Of a stretch of 52,341 nucleotides of DNA, positions 8,158-16,722 are shown one piece after another. Where the stretch lies: assembly GCA_020847695.1 (NCBI GenBank), contig JADLBP010000092.1:1-52341 (forward strand), written 5' to 3'. Source of the stretch: Planctomycetota bacterium (GTDB lineage Bacteria; Planctomycetota; UBA1135; GCA-002686595). How positions within the stretch are numbered: the first letter of the stretch is position 1; every line of letters starts with the position of its first letter. The translations under genes and the position numbers were made by a program. A model generated the notes under the pieces. It worked only from the letters and a program-made list of their open reading frames with translations. It was not told the origin of the DNA and searched no databases.

Positions 8158-9756
8158 TCAGCGCCGGCCGCGCTTGCGGCGCGCCTTCTTGTCCTTCTTG
8201 CTCTCGACCTTGCCGCCGCGGTTCGGCGACGACCCGACCGAGCGCTGGCCCATCATCCCGCGCAGCTCGTCGAGCGACGGCTGGCCCTTGCCCCCGCCTC
8301 CGAACAGGCTGCCGAGGCCGCTGCCGAGCGATCCGAGCCCGCTCCCGAGCGACCCGAGGCCGCCGAGCAGTCCGCCGCCCCCGCCGCCGCCCGCGGCGAG
8401 CTCGCCGGTCGGCGACATGTCGCGCAGCGCGCTGCGCTTGGCGTCGGCACCCATCTTCGCGCCGAGACCGAGGCGGTTCATCTCCTTCAGCATCTGCTTC
8501 ATGCCCTTGAAGCCCTTGAGGAGCTCGTTGACCGCGTCGACGTCCTGGCCGGCGCCGCGCGCGATCCGCCGGCGGCGCGACATCTCGAGGATCTCGGGGT
8601 GCAGGCGCTCGCGCGGCGTCATCGAGGTGAAGAGCGCTTCCATGCGCACCATGCGCTTGTCGTCGACGTCGAGCTTGTCGACCATCTGCCCGACGCCCGG
8701 CAGCATCCCGAGCACCTTCTTCATCGGCCCGAGCTTCTTGATCATCCTGAGCTGCGCGAGCATGTCCTCGAGCGTGAACTCGCCGAGGACCATCTTCTCG
8801 TAGCTCGCGCGCGCTTCTTCCTCGCTGATGTTGGTCGCCGCGGACTCGACGAGCCCGACGACGTCGCCCATCCCGAGGATGCGGCCCGCCATGCGCTCGG
8901 GGTGGAACCAGTCGAGGTCCTCGAGCTTCTCGCCGGTGCCGATGAAGAGGATCGGCCGGCTGGTGACGTGCTTGATCGAGAGCGCCGCGCCGCCGCGCGC
9001 GTCGCCGTCGAGCTTGGTCAGGATCACGCCGGTCAGCGCGAGCCGTTCGTGGAACGCTTGCGCGGAACGCACCGCGTCCTGACCGGTCATCGCGTCGACG
9101 ACCAGCAACTGCGCGTGCGGGCTGGTGCGGCGCGCGATCTCCGCGACCTCCGCCATCATCTCCTCGTCGACGTGGAGGCGGCCGGCGGTGTCGAGGATGA
9201 CGACGTCCGCGCCGGTGCGCTTCGCTTCCTCGACGCCGCGCGCGCAGACTTCGGCGGGACCGACGCCCGCGACGTGGAAGACCGGCAGCGACAGGCGCGC
9301 GCCGAGCACCTTGAGCTGCTCGACCGCGGCGGGACGCTTGACGTCGGCGGCGACCAGCAGCGGCCGCTTCTTGTGCTTCTCGCGCAAGAGCTTCGCGAGC
9401 TTGCCGCAGGTGGTCGTCTTGCCGGCGCCCTGGAGGCCGGCCATCAGGATGATCGTCGGCCCGGACTTCGCGAACTCGAGCTGGGCACCTTCCGGCCCCA
9501 TCAGGTCGACGAGCTCGCGGTGACAAGCGTGGACGAACTGCTGGCCGGGCTCGACGCCGGGGAGCTTCTCCGCGCCGAGCACGCGGGCCTTGACGCGCTC
9601 GGTGAACTCGCGGGCGACCTTGAAGTTGACGTCCGCCTCGAGCAGCGCGGTCCGAACCTGGCCGAGCGCCTCGTCGATGTTGTCGGGCGTGATCTCCTTC
9701 TTGTCCTTGAAGAACGAGAAGGCGGAGGAGAGTCGCTGGGTCAGGCTTTCGAACAT
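8158..9756 (-). CDS. ffh: Signal recognition particle GTPase (SRP54 / Ffh)
   Basis: Ffh binds signal sequences of nascent membrane proteins together with the SRP RNA and delivers ribosomes to FtsY. The 532-residue product shows an N domain (1 to about 95), a G domain with GLQGAGKTTT at 107-116, DTAGR and TKLDGDARGG, and a Met-rich M domain (about 325-440). It is longer than the usual 450 residues or so because of a Gly/Leu/Ser-rich low-complexity linker (about 450-505) and a strongly basic end (KDKKARRKRGRR). It probably heads a transcript with rpsP; a promoter is visible at 9780-9808. Confidence 0.97.
   Translation of the reverse strand: MFESLTQRLSSAFSFFKDKKEITPDNIDEALGQVRTALLEADVNFKVAREFTERVKARVLGAEKLPGVEPGQQFVHACHRELVDLMGPEGAQLEFAKSGPTIILMAGLQGAGKTTTCGKLAKLLREKHKKRPLLVAADVKRPAAVEQLKVLGARLSLPVFHVAGVGPAEVCARGVEEAKRTGADVVILDTAGRLHVDEEMMAEVAEIARRTSPHAQLLVVDAMTGQDAVRSAQAFHERLALTGVILTKLDGDARGGAALSIKHVTSRPILFIGTGEKLEDLDWFHPERMAGRILGMGDVVGLVESAATNISEEEARASYEKMVLGEFTLEDMLAQLRMIKKLGPMKKVLGMLPGVGQMVDKLDVDDKRMVRMEALFTSMTPRERLHPEILEMSRRRRIARGAGQDVDAVNELLKGFKGMKQMLKEMNRLGLGAKMGADAKRSALRDMSPTGELAAGGGGGGGLLGGLGSLGSGLGSLGSGLGSLFGGGGKGQPSLDELRGMMGQRSVGSSPNRGGKVESKKDKKARRKRGRR
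8302..8367 (-). repeat. 21-bp tandem repeat inside ffh (GLGSLGS units)
   Basis: About three imperfect 21-bp units encode successive GLGSLGS heptads in the Ffh C-terminal linker, flanked by poly-Gly. The third unit degenerates to GLGSLF. This is a low-complexity coding repeat, probably a flexible linker between the M domain and the basic tail. Confidence 0.7.
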
Positions 9757-9779
9757 GAGGAGGATCTCGCGGGCCGCTG

Positions 9780-9808
9780 CTTATAAACGACCGCGAGGCC
9801 GTTGTCGC
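9780..9808 (-). promoter_or_regulatory. Promoter for ffh
   Basis: Read on the minus strand, GCGACA (complement of 9803-9808) and TATAAG (complement of 9780-9785) are separated by 17 bp. They match the sigma-70 -35 and -10 consensus at 4/6 and 5/6 positions. Transcription would start near 9773, giving a leader of about 17 nt before the ffh ATG at 9756. That leader contains no Shine-Dalgarno. Confidence 0.6.
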
Positions 9809-9948
9809 GCGTGTCGGCCGCCGGGCGGGTCGCCGCGCGCTCTGCGCCCTTCGCGACGCCGACGACGAGCGTGCTTCCCCGGGGTCGCGAGCCCACGGAC
9901 GTCAGGTCACGCCTCGAAGCGCGCCACGAGGCGCCACCGAGCCGCGCG

Positions 9949-12942
9949 TCACTTCAACTCGATGCGCGTCGTCGGATTCGACGACTCGGCGAGCACCACG
10001 AAGTCCGCGGCGGCGGCGAGGCCCTGGTCGGTCTTCGCGGTGACGCGGTAGGACCCCGCGGGCAGCATCGGGCCGAACGCGAACGGATTCATGACGTTCC
10101 ACCCGCGCGCGAGCACGTTGCGCAGCACGGTCGTTCCGTCGGGCTTCGAGACGACGAGCTCGAGCTCGCCGGCCGCTCCCGCCGGGAACGCGATCTCGAA
10201 CGTGTGCAACCAACCGGGTTCGAGCGAGAGCACGACCTCGCGCTCCGCGGCGAGGTCGACCGTCCGCTCGCCTTCGGCGAGACCCGCCCCCCACCAATGG
10301 ATGCCGTAGGTGCCGACGGTCAGTCGGTCGATCGACACGAACTCGCTCGTGCCCGGCGCCAGGTTCCGGCCGATCATCGAGCCCTCGCGTCGCAGATAGA
10401 GGCTCGGCTCGAGCTCCGCGCCGATCCTGGAGCGATCGATCCGCACTCGCAGGCTCGCGTCCGGCCCGAGACGCAGCGCGCCGACGTCGCGCTCCTCGCC
10501 GCTGCCGAGCTCGAACGCCTCCGCGACGTGCACGACGTCGTCGCCGCGGAACACGACGACGCGGTACGTCTCCTTCGGCAGGCCGTCGAAGCGGAACTCG
10601 CCCTGCGAGTACTCCGTCGCGAAGTACGTCAGTCCGTCCGACGCGCTCAGGCCGACGCCGGTCCCTTCGGCGACCTGCCCGTCGGCGCCGACGACCCGCC
10701 CGCGCACCGAGCCCTTCGGTTGCTGCTCCGGCGCGACGCGCTCCGCGCGCAGCTCGAGCGGCGCGCCGTCGGGCCAGACGTCCTCGCGGAAGAGCGGCGC
10801 GATCGCTCCGCCGTCGGCCCAGAGCTGCACGTCGATGCGATGGGCCTCGACCGTCAGGTTGTGGAACACGAACTCGCCCGTCTCGTCGGTGTAGGCCGTG
10901 CGCGTTTGCGTCGGATCGCTCGGCTTCGCATCGACGAACGTGTCCTTCATCGGCGTGCCGTCCGCGTAGATCACGCGGCCCCGGATCGTCGGCCCGGGCG
11001 CGAGCACCGGATCCCACGCGAGCACTTCGCCCGCGCGAGGCTGTAGCACGATCTCGGCGCGGAGCTCCCGTTGATCGACGTGCTGGTCGTCGCCGCGCGG
11101 CGAGCTCGCGTACACGTGGACCTCGTCCGGCCACAACGGACCGAGTCGGTAGCGACCTTCGGCATCCGACGACGTCGTCGGCGAGCCGAATGCGTTGCGT
11201 TCGTCGTACTGCCCCATCCCGAGGTAGCGCGGCGACACCGCCGCGTCGAACGCGCGCACGAACGCGCCCGCGACCGGCCGGCCCTCCGCGTCGCGCACCG
11301 TGCCTTGCAGCTCGCCACCGCGCACGAGCTCGACCTGCACCTCGCTCGTCCGACCCCTTTCGATCGATGCGGTGGTGGTCGCGAGCGCGAACCCCGGCGC
11401 GCAGACATGCAGCGGCCACGTGCCGGCATCGACGCCCTCGAAGCGAAAGCGACCTTCAAAATCGCACGGCAGCGCTCGCGGACCGAGCGCCTCGGCCATC
11501 GTGCCGTCGAACCGTGGCGTCCAACGCTCGATCCGCACCAACGCGACCCAGGCGAACGGCACCGGCGCGCCACCCGCCTGCACGACCTGCCCGATCAGAT
11601 CGCCGCCTTCCTTCGTGAGCTCGAGCTCGAGTCGGAACGGCGGCTCGCCGGTCGCGAGCTCGAGGTCCTCGGGCTCCGACGGCGCGAAGCCCGCGGCGAG
11701 CGCGACGAGCGAGAGCCGGCGCGGCACGTCGCGGAGCTCGAACCCGCCGTCGGGGCCCGAGCGAGCGAGACGGTCGACGCTCAACCAATCGCTGCCGCCC
11801 GAAGCGAGCACGATCTCGGCGCCCGCGAGCCCGACGCCTCGCGGGTCGACGACGCGACCTTGGACCGCGACGCCGGGCTCGAGCGCGAGCTCGACCTCGC
11901 GCACGTCGTCGCCGTGCGTCGCCGGTGCGACGGGGCCGACCTCGGTGCCCCGATCGGCGCGGACGAACAGCGGCTCGTTCGGCGCGCGCGCGAACCGCGC
12001 GACTCCGCCGCCATCGCTCTCTAGCAGGCCCTCGCCGCCGAGCGGCCGGCGCGTCGCGGCACTGAAGATGCGCACGCCGACCTTCGACGCCGGCGTGCCG
12101 TCGCTCCAACGCACGGTGACGCGCAGCTCGCTCGTCCCCGGCGCGCTCGGCGCCGCGACGGCCGGCGCGTCGCCGGCCGAACGTCGCGCTTCGTCGCTGG
12201 TCGCGGCGAGCGAGAGCTCGCGCTCGCCGCGCGACGGAAGCTCGCCGCGCGCGTCGGCGACCTGCGCGGGCTCCGAGCTCGCCGGCGGCGCCGAGGAGAG
12301 CGTGTACCAGAGCCCGAGCAGGGCGACGAGCACGGCGATCGACGACGCGACCTTCTTCAGCATGACGAAGAGCCCCGCGAAACCGGCGGCCGCGCTCGGC
12401 GCGGTCGTCGAAGGGAGGAGGAGAGCGAGCCCAGGAAGCCCGCGGCCGTAGCGCCGCTCGAGGCGTTCACGCAGCTCTGCGAGACCGCGCGCGAGCTGCG
12501 TCTTGATCGTCTTCACCGGCACGCCGAGCGCGTGCGCGATCTCGGTCGGCGTGCGATCCTCGATGAAACGGAGGTACACGACGCGCTGGTAGGGCTCGCG
12601 CAACGCGCGCACGGCGGCGTTGAGCTCGCTCTGCAGCTCGAGCTGGAGCGCGATGTCCTCGGCGCTCGGGGCGACCGGGTCGGGCTCGGTCGCGAGCTCG
12701 TGGCGCTCCCTCCGCTCCGCGCGTCGCGCGTGGTCGATCGAGCGGCGCCGCAGCGTCGCGGCGAGCCAGCGCCAGCTCAACGTCGGCGGCGGTGCGAGCA
12801 GCGCGCGCAGCAACGTGTCCTGCACGAGGTCGTCGCGCGCGTCCTCGCGCCGCGCGAGCCCGGCGGAGAGCCGACGCAGCGCGAGCACGTGCTCGCCCCA
12901 CGGCGGAGGCATCGCGACCGAATCGACCTCGGGGGAATCCAT
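9949..12942 (-). CDS. Transmembrane ECF sigma factor fused to CarboxypepD_reg-like ectodomain repeats
   Basis: A single 997-residue frame joins three parts. Residues of about 15-80 are sigma region 2, with DDLVQDTLLRAL and the helix WLAATLRRRSIDHARRAERR. Residues 105-162 are region 4, with YQRVVYLRFIEDRTPTEIAH followed by the helix-turn-helix GVPVKTIKTQLARGL. A hydrophobic helix at about 198-217, preceded by two lysines, is a transmembrane segment with its N-terminus in the cytoplasm. Residues 230-997 would be outside and contain at least five units starting like GxVxGRVVDPxGxxLAGAxV (CarboxypepD_reg/SpaA-like). No stop or frame change occurs between parts. Such a protein could pass an external signal directly to transcription, perhaps after proteolytic release; this is inference. 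No separate anti-sigma factor is adjacent. Confidence 0.85.
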   Translation of the reverse strand: MDSPEVDSVAMPPPWGEHVLALRRLSAGLARREDARDDLVQDTLLRALLAPPPTLSWRWLAATLRRRSIDHARRAERRERHELATEPDPVAPSAEDIALQLELQSELNAAVRALREPYQRVVYLRFIEDRTPTEIAHALGVPVKTIKTQLARGLAELRERLERRYGRGLPGLALLLPSTTAPSAAAGFAGLFVMLKKVASSIAVLVALLGLWYTLSSAPPASSEPAQVADARGELPSRGERELSLAATSDEARRSAGDAPAVAAPSAPGTSELRVTVRWSDGTPASKVGVRIFSAATRRPLGGEGLLESDGGGVARFARAPNEPLFVRADRGTEVGPVAPATHGDDVREVELALEPGVAVQGRVVDPRGVGLAGAEIVLASGGSDWLSVDRLARSGPDGGFELRDVPRRLSLVALAAGFAPSEPEDLELATGEPPFRLELELTKEGGDLIGQVVQAGGAPVPFAWVALVRIERWTPRFDGTMAEALGPRALPCDFEGRFRFEGVDAGTWPLHVCAPGFALATTTASIERGRTSEVQVELVRGGELQGTVRDAEGRPVAGAFVRAFDAAVSPRYLGMGQYDERNAFGSPTTSSDAEGRYRLGPLWPDEVHVYASSPRGDDQHVDQRELRAEIVLQPRAGEVLAWDPVLAPGPTIRGRVIYADGTPMKDTFVDAKPSDPTQTRTAYTDETGEFVFHNLTVEAHRIDVQLWADGGAIAPLFREDVWPDGAPLELRAERVAPEQQPKGSVRGRVVGADGQVAEGTGVGLSASDGLTYFATEYSQGEFRFDGLPKETYRVVVFRGDDVVHVAEAFELGSGEERDVGALRLGPDASLRVRIDRSRIGAELEPSLYLRREGSMIGRNLAPGTSEFVSIDRLTVGTYGIHWWGAGLAEGERTVDLAAEREVVLSLEPGWLHTFEIAFPAGAAGELELVVSKPDGTTVLRNVLARGWNVMNPFAFGPMLPAGSYRVTAKTDQGLAAAADFVVLAESSNPTTRIELK

Positions 12943-13171
12943 GGCGTGACGGGTTGCGTCCCCAAGAGAGCGCCGGCGGAGCCCGAGGGACCTCGAGATT
13001 CTCGCCTTTTCGCCGATGGCGCGGCGCGCCGACCGCGAGCTACAGGCGCCCGGCGCGCACTCCGATCGTCGGCGGCATGGGCAAGCGCCTCGTCGGCGCG
13101 ATCGATGCGATCGCGTTCGGCGAGGCGTGCGTCGTGTCCGGCGCCGATGGCCGGGACGTCGGGCTCGCGAC

Positions 13172-14653
13172 CTACTGACGCGCCTTCGCGCGCGCCGGCT
13201 TCGCCGCGGCCTTCGGGGTCGGTGCGACCGCGGCCTTCGCGACCGGAGTCACGGCGGCTTTCGCGCCCGAACCCATCGCGGCTTTCGCGCCCGGGCCCAT
13301 CGCGGCTTTCGCCGCGGGCACCACCGTCTTCGCGGTCGGCGGCTCGTCGGTGCCCGCCGGTTCGCGGTCGTCGACGCGCTTGATCTCGGCGCCGAGCGCG
13401 CGCAAGCGTTCCTCGATTCGCTCGTAGCCGCGATCGATGTGGTACACGCGGTGGACCTCGGTCGTTCCCTTCGCGACCAATCCGGCGAGCACCAACGCCG
13501 CCGACGCGCGCAGGTCGCTCGCCATCACCGGCGCGCCCGAGAGCGGCGCGGGGCCGAGCACGATCGCGCTCGCGCCCTGGCGACGGATCGTCGCGCCGAG
13601 ACGCATCATCTCCGCGACGTGCATGTAGCGGTCGGAGTAGATCGTCTCGGTGATCACGCTCATGCCGTTCGCGAGCGTCATCAGCGCCATCCACTGCGCC
13701 TGCAGGTCGGTCGGGAACGCCGGGTACGGCAGCGTCGTCACGTCGGTCGGCTGCGGAGCGCGCGCCCGGTCGCGGACGTCGTACGGGACGCTCGCGATCC
13801 AATCGGGGCCCTGTTGGAACGGCACGCGCGCTTCGCCGAGGCGTTCGAGCAACACGGTCAGGTGGTCGGGCCGGCAATTCTCGACGCGCACCGCGCCGCC
13901 GGTCATCGCGCCGGCGATCAGGTACGTGCCCGCCTCGATACGATCGGGGATCACCGAGTGCGTCGCGCCGCCGAGCCGCTCGACGCCGTCGATCACGATC
14001 CGCGGCGAGCCGAGCCCGCTGATCTTCGCGCCCATCTTGTTCAGGCAATCGCCGAGATCGACGACCTCGGGCTCGCACGCCGCGCCGTGGATCACCGTGC
14101 GGCCGCGCGCGAGCGTCGCCGCCATCATCACGTTCGCCGTGCCGAGCACGGTCGAGCCCTGCGGCCCGCCGAGGTACATCTCGTCGCCGCGCAAGCCGCC
14201 CTTCGGCGCTTCGGCGACGACGTAGCCGTGCTCGGTCTCGATCTTCGCGCCGAGCGCGCGCAGCCCCTTCAAGTGGAGGTCGATCGGGCGCACGCCGATC
14301 ACGCAGCCGCCGGGCTGGCTGACGACCGCGCGTCCGTGGCGCGCGAGCAACGGTCCGAGCACCGAGATCGAGCCGCGCATCTTGCGCACGTGGTCCCAGC
14401 TCGCGCAGTCGGCCGGCGTGTCCGCGGATTGCACGAGCACCGCGCCGTCGGAACGACGGGTCGCCGTCGAGCCGAGATCGCGCAGGACGTCGAGCATCGA
14501 CTCGACGTCCGAGAGCCGGGGCGCGTTGGGGATCACCAACGGCTCGTCGGACAACAACGACGCCGCGAGCACCGGCAGCACCGCGTTCTTCGAACCGCAC
14601 ACGCGCACCTTGCCGCGCAAGGTGCGCCCTCCTTCGATCACGAATTTGTCCAT
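13172..14653 (-). CDS. murA: UDP-N-acetylglucosamine 1-carboxyvinyltransferase with repetitive C-terminal extension
   Basis: MurA transfers enolpyruvate from PEP to UDP-GlcNAc, the first committed step of peptidoglycan synthesis. The 493-residue protein has Lys22-Asn23 in [10 protein letters not shown] and the PEP-binding Cys117 in [16 protein letters not shown], so it should be active and fosfomycin-targetable. The enzyme core ends near residue 430. The last 60 or so residues are an Ala/Lys-rich tail with repeated GAKAAM/VAKAAV units that has no counterpart in standard MurA. The ATG at 14651-14653 has a strong GGAGGAG at 14659-14665 (5-nt spacing). The longer upstream ATG at 14701 was rejected for that reason. 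Confidence 0.95.
   Translation of the reverse strand: MDKFVIEGGRTLRGKVRVCGSKNAVLPVLAASLLSDEPLVIPNAPRLSDVESMLDVLRDLGSTATRRSDGAVLVQSADTPADCASWDHVRKMRGSISVLGPLLARHGRAVVSQPGGCVIGVRPIDLHLKGLRALGAKIETEHGYVVAEAPKGGLRGDEMYLGGPQGSTVLGTANVMMAATLARGRTVIHGAACEPEVVDLGDCLNKMGAKISGLGSPRIVIDGVERLGGATHSVIPDRIEAGTYLIAGAMTGGAVRVENCRPDHLTVLLERLGEARVPFQQGPDWIASVPYDVRDRARAPQPTDVTTLPYPAFPTDLQAQWMALMTLANGMSVITETIYSDRYMHVAEMMRLGATIRRQGASAIVLGPAPLSGAPVMASDLRASAALVLAGLVAKGTTEVHRVYHIDRGYERIEERLRALGAEIKRVDDREPAGTDEPPTAKTVVPAAKAAMGPGAKAAMGSGAKAAVTPVAKAAVAPTPKAAAKPARAKARQ
13255..13313 (-). repeat. 24-bp direct repeats encoding GAKAAM-type octapeptides in the murA tail
   Basis: Two nearly identical 24-bp units (13255-13278 and 13279-13302) and the start of a third encode octapeptides of the form MGPGAKAA and MGSGAKAA. 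Looser copies follow toward the stop codon. They lie wholly inside the C-terminal extension, not in the enzyme core. Confidence 0.75.
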
Positions 14654-14658
14654 CGCAT

Positions 14659-14713
14659 CTCCTCCGAACGTCGCCGAATCCGCGCGTCCTCTTTCATGCA
14701 AAACACGCGCGTG
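14659..14713 (-). promoter_or_regulatory. murA leader: Shine-Dalgarno and 10-bp palindrome
   Basis: GGAGGAG (complement of 14659-14665) is a near-perfect Shine-Dalgarno 5 nt before the murA ATG, one of the few strong ones in the window. Further upstream, CACGCGCGTG at 14704-14713 is a perfect 10-bp palindrome next to an AT-rich patch. It could be an operator, but palindromes of C and G arise easily in this composition. Confidence 0.4.
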
Positions 14714-14762
14714 CGTTCCAAGCGCGAGATGGAGATTCGTGAGCGCCTACGGAGATCGGCTG

Positions 14763-15098
14763 TCAGCGCGCGAGCATCGGACCGAGCCGTCGTCCGCCGA
14801 CGACGTGCAGATGGATGTGACCGACCTCTTGACCTCCGTCGTGGCGCGTGTTCGCGATCAGGCGGAAGCCGCGGTCGAGACCTTGGAGGCGCGCGACCTC
14901 GGCGGCGCCGAGCAGGAGCTCGCCCGCGAGCTCGCGATCGTCGAGCTCGAACAGCGACTCGACGTGCGCCTTGGGCACCACCAGGACGTGGACCGGCGCG
15001 GCGGGTCGGATGTCGCGGAACGCGAGCACGCGCTCGCTCTCGAACACCCGCTCCGCCGGCAGCTCGCCGGCGACGATGCGACAGAACACGCAGCTCAT
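14763..15098 (-). CDS. HIT (histidine triad) family nucleotide hydrolase
   Basis: The 111-residue protein is of the HINT type, acting on nucleoside phosphoramidates or related AMP conjugates. The active-site triad HIHLHVVGG lies near the C-terminus, and the N-terminus has the typical CVFCRIVAGELP. The ATG at 15096-15098 begins precisely at MSCVFC. It is the last gene of a minus-strand run and is divergent from the TPR/alpha-CTD operon across 185 bp. Substrate is unknown. Confidence 0.9.
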   Translation of the reverse strand: MSCVFCRIVAGELPAERVFESERVLAFRDIRPAAPVHVLVVPKAHVESLFELDDRELAGELLLGAAEVARLQGLDRGFRLIANTRHDGGQEVGHIHLHVVGGRRLGPMLAR

Positions 15099-15160
15099 GG
15101 GACGGCCTCGCGAAGGGACGCGCCACGCTAGCGTCGCCGCGGGCCCGCCGAGGGGCCGAT

Positions 15161-15249
15161 TTGACGCCCCCGGGCGCTCACGGCTAGGATCCCGCGCTCG
15201 AATCCTCGCTCGGAGGGGTTCTGGCCCCCGTCTACCGTCCCGACCGAGC
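15161..15249 (+). promoter_or_regulatory. Promoter and structured leader of the TPR/alpha-CTD - ruvA - serABC operon
   Basis: TTGACG at 15161-15166 and TAGGAT at 15185-15190, 18 bp apart, form the best sigma-70-like promoter in the window. Transcription should begin near 15197, leaving a leader of about 87 nt before the ATG at 15284. The leader contains an outer stem GCTCGG (15208-15213) pairing with CCGAGC (15244-15249) and an inner GGGG (15215-15218) that can pair with a run of C at 15225-15229. A folded leader is therefore plausible, but no known riboswitch was recognised. Confidence 0.6.
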
Positions 15250-15283
15250 GGCTTCGCGGTCACGAACGACCACGCTCTCATCC

Positions 15284-16720
15284 ATGTCGACCGACTACGC
15301 TTCCTACGGCGCCGATCCGGAAGTTCCCGAAGTCACCCCGCTCGCGGCCACAGCGTCCGAGGCTCTCCCCGAAGAGCCCGAAGACCTCCCGGAGCCCGAG
15401 GAACCCGACTTCGACATCAAGTCCGCGGCGATTCCGAGCTTCCAAGCTCTCCAACAAGCGCGCGCGGCGGTCTTCCGCAACGTGCGCACGCTCGAGAGCT
15501 TCAAGCGCGTCGTCGAAACGCTCTCCGACGCGGGGGACGAAGGCCGCCGCAAGGGCCTCGGTCTCTGGATCGCCGGTGAATGGCAACGCGCGTCCGACCA
15601 ACTCGCGAAGTACGACGACGTCGTCGCGAACTTCACGCGCGCGAACTCGCTGATGGCGGCCGAGCGCTACAAGGACGCGCTGCCGATCCTCGAGAAGCTG
15701 ACCAACGCGTATCCCGAGGAGCCCAAGCCGCGCGGCGGGATGCTCGAGGCCAAGCTCGAGATCGACCTCGCGACCGGCGACTCCGACAAGGCGCTCGCCA
15801 ACCTGCGCGGCGGGCTGGAGAAGGCGCCGAAGAGTTTCGCCGCGAGCGCCGAGGGCCACTACCTGATCGGTCGCGTCGCCGAGCTCGAGCGCAAGTGGGA
15901 GCTCGCGATCGACGAGTACGAAGCCGCGCGCGACGTCGATCCCACCCACCGCGGCGCGCTCTTCCGCTCTGGCTACTTGTGCGAGCGCTACGGCCTCGAG
16001 GCGGAGGCGCTCGAGTCCTACCGCCAGCTCGCGACGCTGCGCCCGATCGACTTGCGCACGCTGATCAACCTCGGCCTGCTCTACGAGGACCTCGGTCGCG
16101 ACAACCAAGCGGCCGCCTGCTACGAGACCGTCCGCAAGAACCTGCCCGCCGATCGCCGCATCCGACTCTTCGTCGAGGATGCGCGCGAAGGCATGAGCAT
16201 GTACTACGACGAGGATCTGGAGCGGAAGGAAGACCGCCTGAACCAGATCCTGCGCACGCCGATCACCGACTTCGAGCTGTCGGTCCGCGCGCGCAACTGC
16301 CTCAACAAGATGAACATCCTGACGCTCGGCGACCTGGTGCGTCGCACCGAGCAGGAGCTGCTCTCCTACAAGAACTTCGGCGAGACCTCGCTGAACGAGA
16401 TCAAGCAGATCCTCTCCTCGAAGAACCTTCGGTTGGGCATGGCCCATCACGAAGCCGTGGCTTCGATCGAAGCGGCCGTTCGCCCGAAGGCGACCGGCGA
16501 GAACGCCGACGTGCTCAATAGGCCCGTTGCAGACCTCGACCTCTCGATCCGCGCCCGGCGCGCCGTCGAGAACCTGGGATGCATGACCGTCGGCGATGTC
16601 ATCCAGCACGGCGAGGACGAGCTCTTGTCGATGCCCAACTTCGGTCAAACCTCTCTCGCGGAGCTCAAGCGGAAGCTCTCCGAGATGGGCCTGGTCCTCA
16701 CGGAGAAGAAGAAGGAGTAG
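15284..16720 (+). CDS. TPR protein with two RNA polymerase alpha-CTD-like domains
   Basis: 478 residues. The N-terminus (about 1-45) is acidic and Pro-rich. Residues of about 90-300 form TPR-type helical repeats. Two copies of the RNA polymerase alpha C-terminal domain follow, at about 319-386 and 411-473. The first is very close to RpoA (ELSVRARNCL, LGDLVRRTEQELL, NFGETSLNEIK): Arg335 and Asn338 sit where RpoA has the DNA-contacting Arg265 and Asn268, while Lys298 is replaced by Thr. The second keeps the Arg (423) but not the Asn. There is no alpha N-terminal domain, so it is not RpoA itself. It probably binds DNA or sigma/activators and could act as a transcription cofactor; this is inference. 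It leads an operon with ruvA, whose Shine-Dalgarno overlaps its 3' end. Confidence 0.85.
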   Translation: MSTDYASYGADPEVPEVTPLAATASEALPEEPEDLPEPEEPDFDIKSAAIPSFQALQQARAAVFRNVRTLESFKRVVETLSDAGDEGRRKGLGLWIAGEWQRASDQLAKYDDVVANFTRANSLMAAERYKDALPILEKLTNAYPEEPKPRGGMLEAKLEIDLATGDSDKALANLRGGLEKAPKSFAASAEGHYLIGRVAELERKWELAIDEYEAARDVDPTHRGALFRSGYLCERYGLEAEALESYRQLATLRPIDLRTLINLGLLYEDLGRDNQAAACYETVRKNLPADRRIRLFVEDAREGMSMYYDEDLERKEDRLNQILRTPITDFELSVRARNCLNKMNILTLGDLVRRTEQELLSYKNFGETSLNEIKQILSSKNLRLGMAHHEAVASIEAAVRPKATGENADVLNRPVADLDLSIRARRAVENLGCMTVGDVIQHGEDELLSMPNFGQTSLAELKRKLSEMGLVLTEKKKE

Positions 16721-16722
16721 CG

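Noticed and set aside
13078..13178. 33-codon plus-strand frame between the sigma fusion and murA (starts MGKRLVGAIDAIAFGE)
   Set aside because: It overlaps the murA stop, has no Shine-Dalgarno, and short open frames are expected by chance at this GC content.
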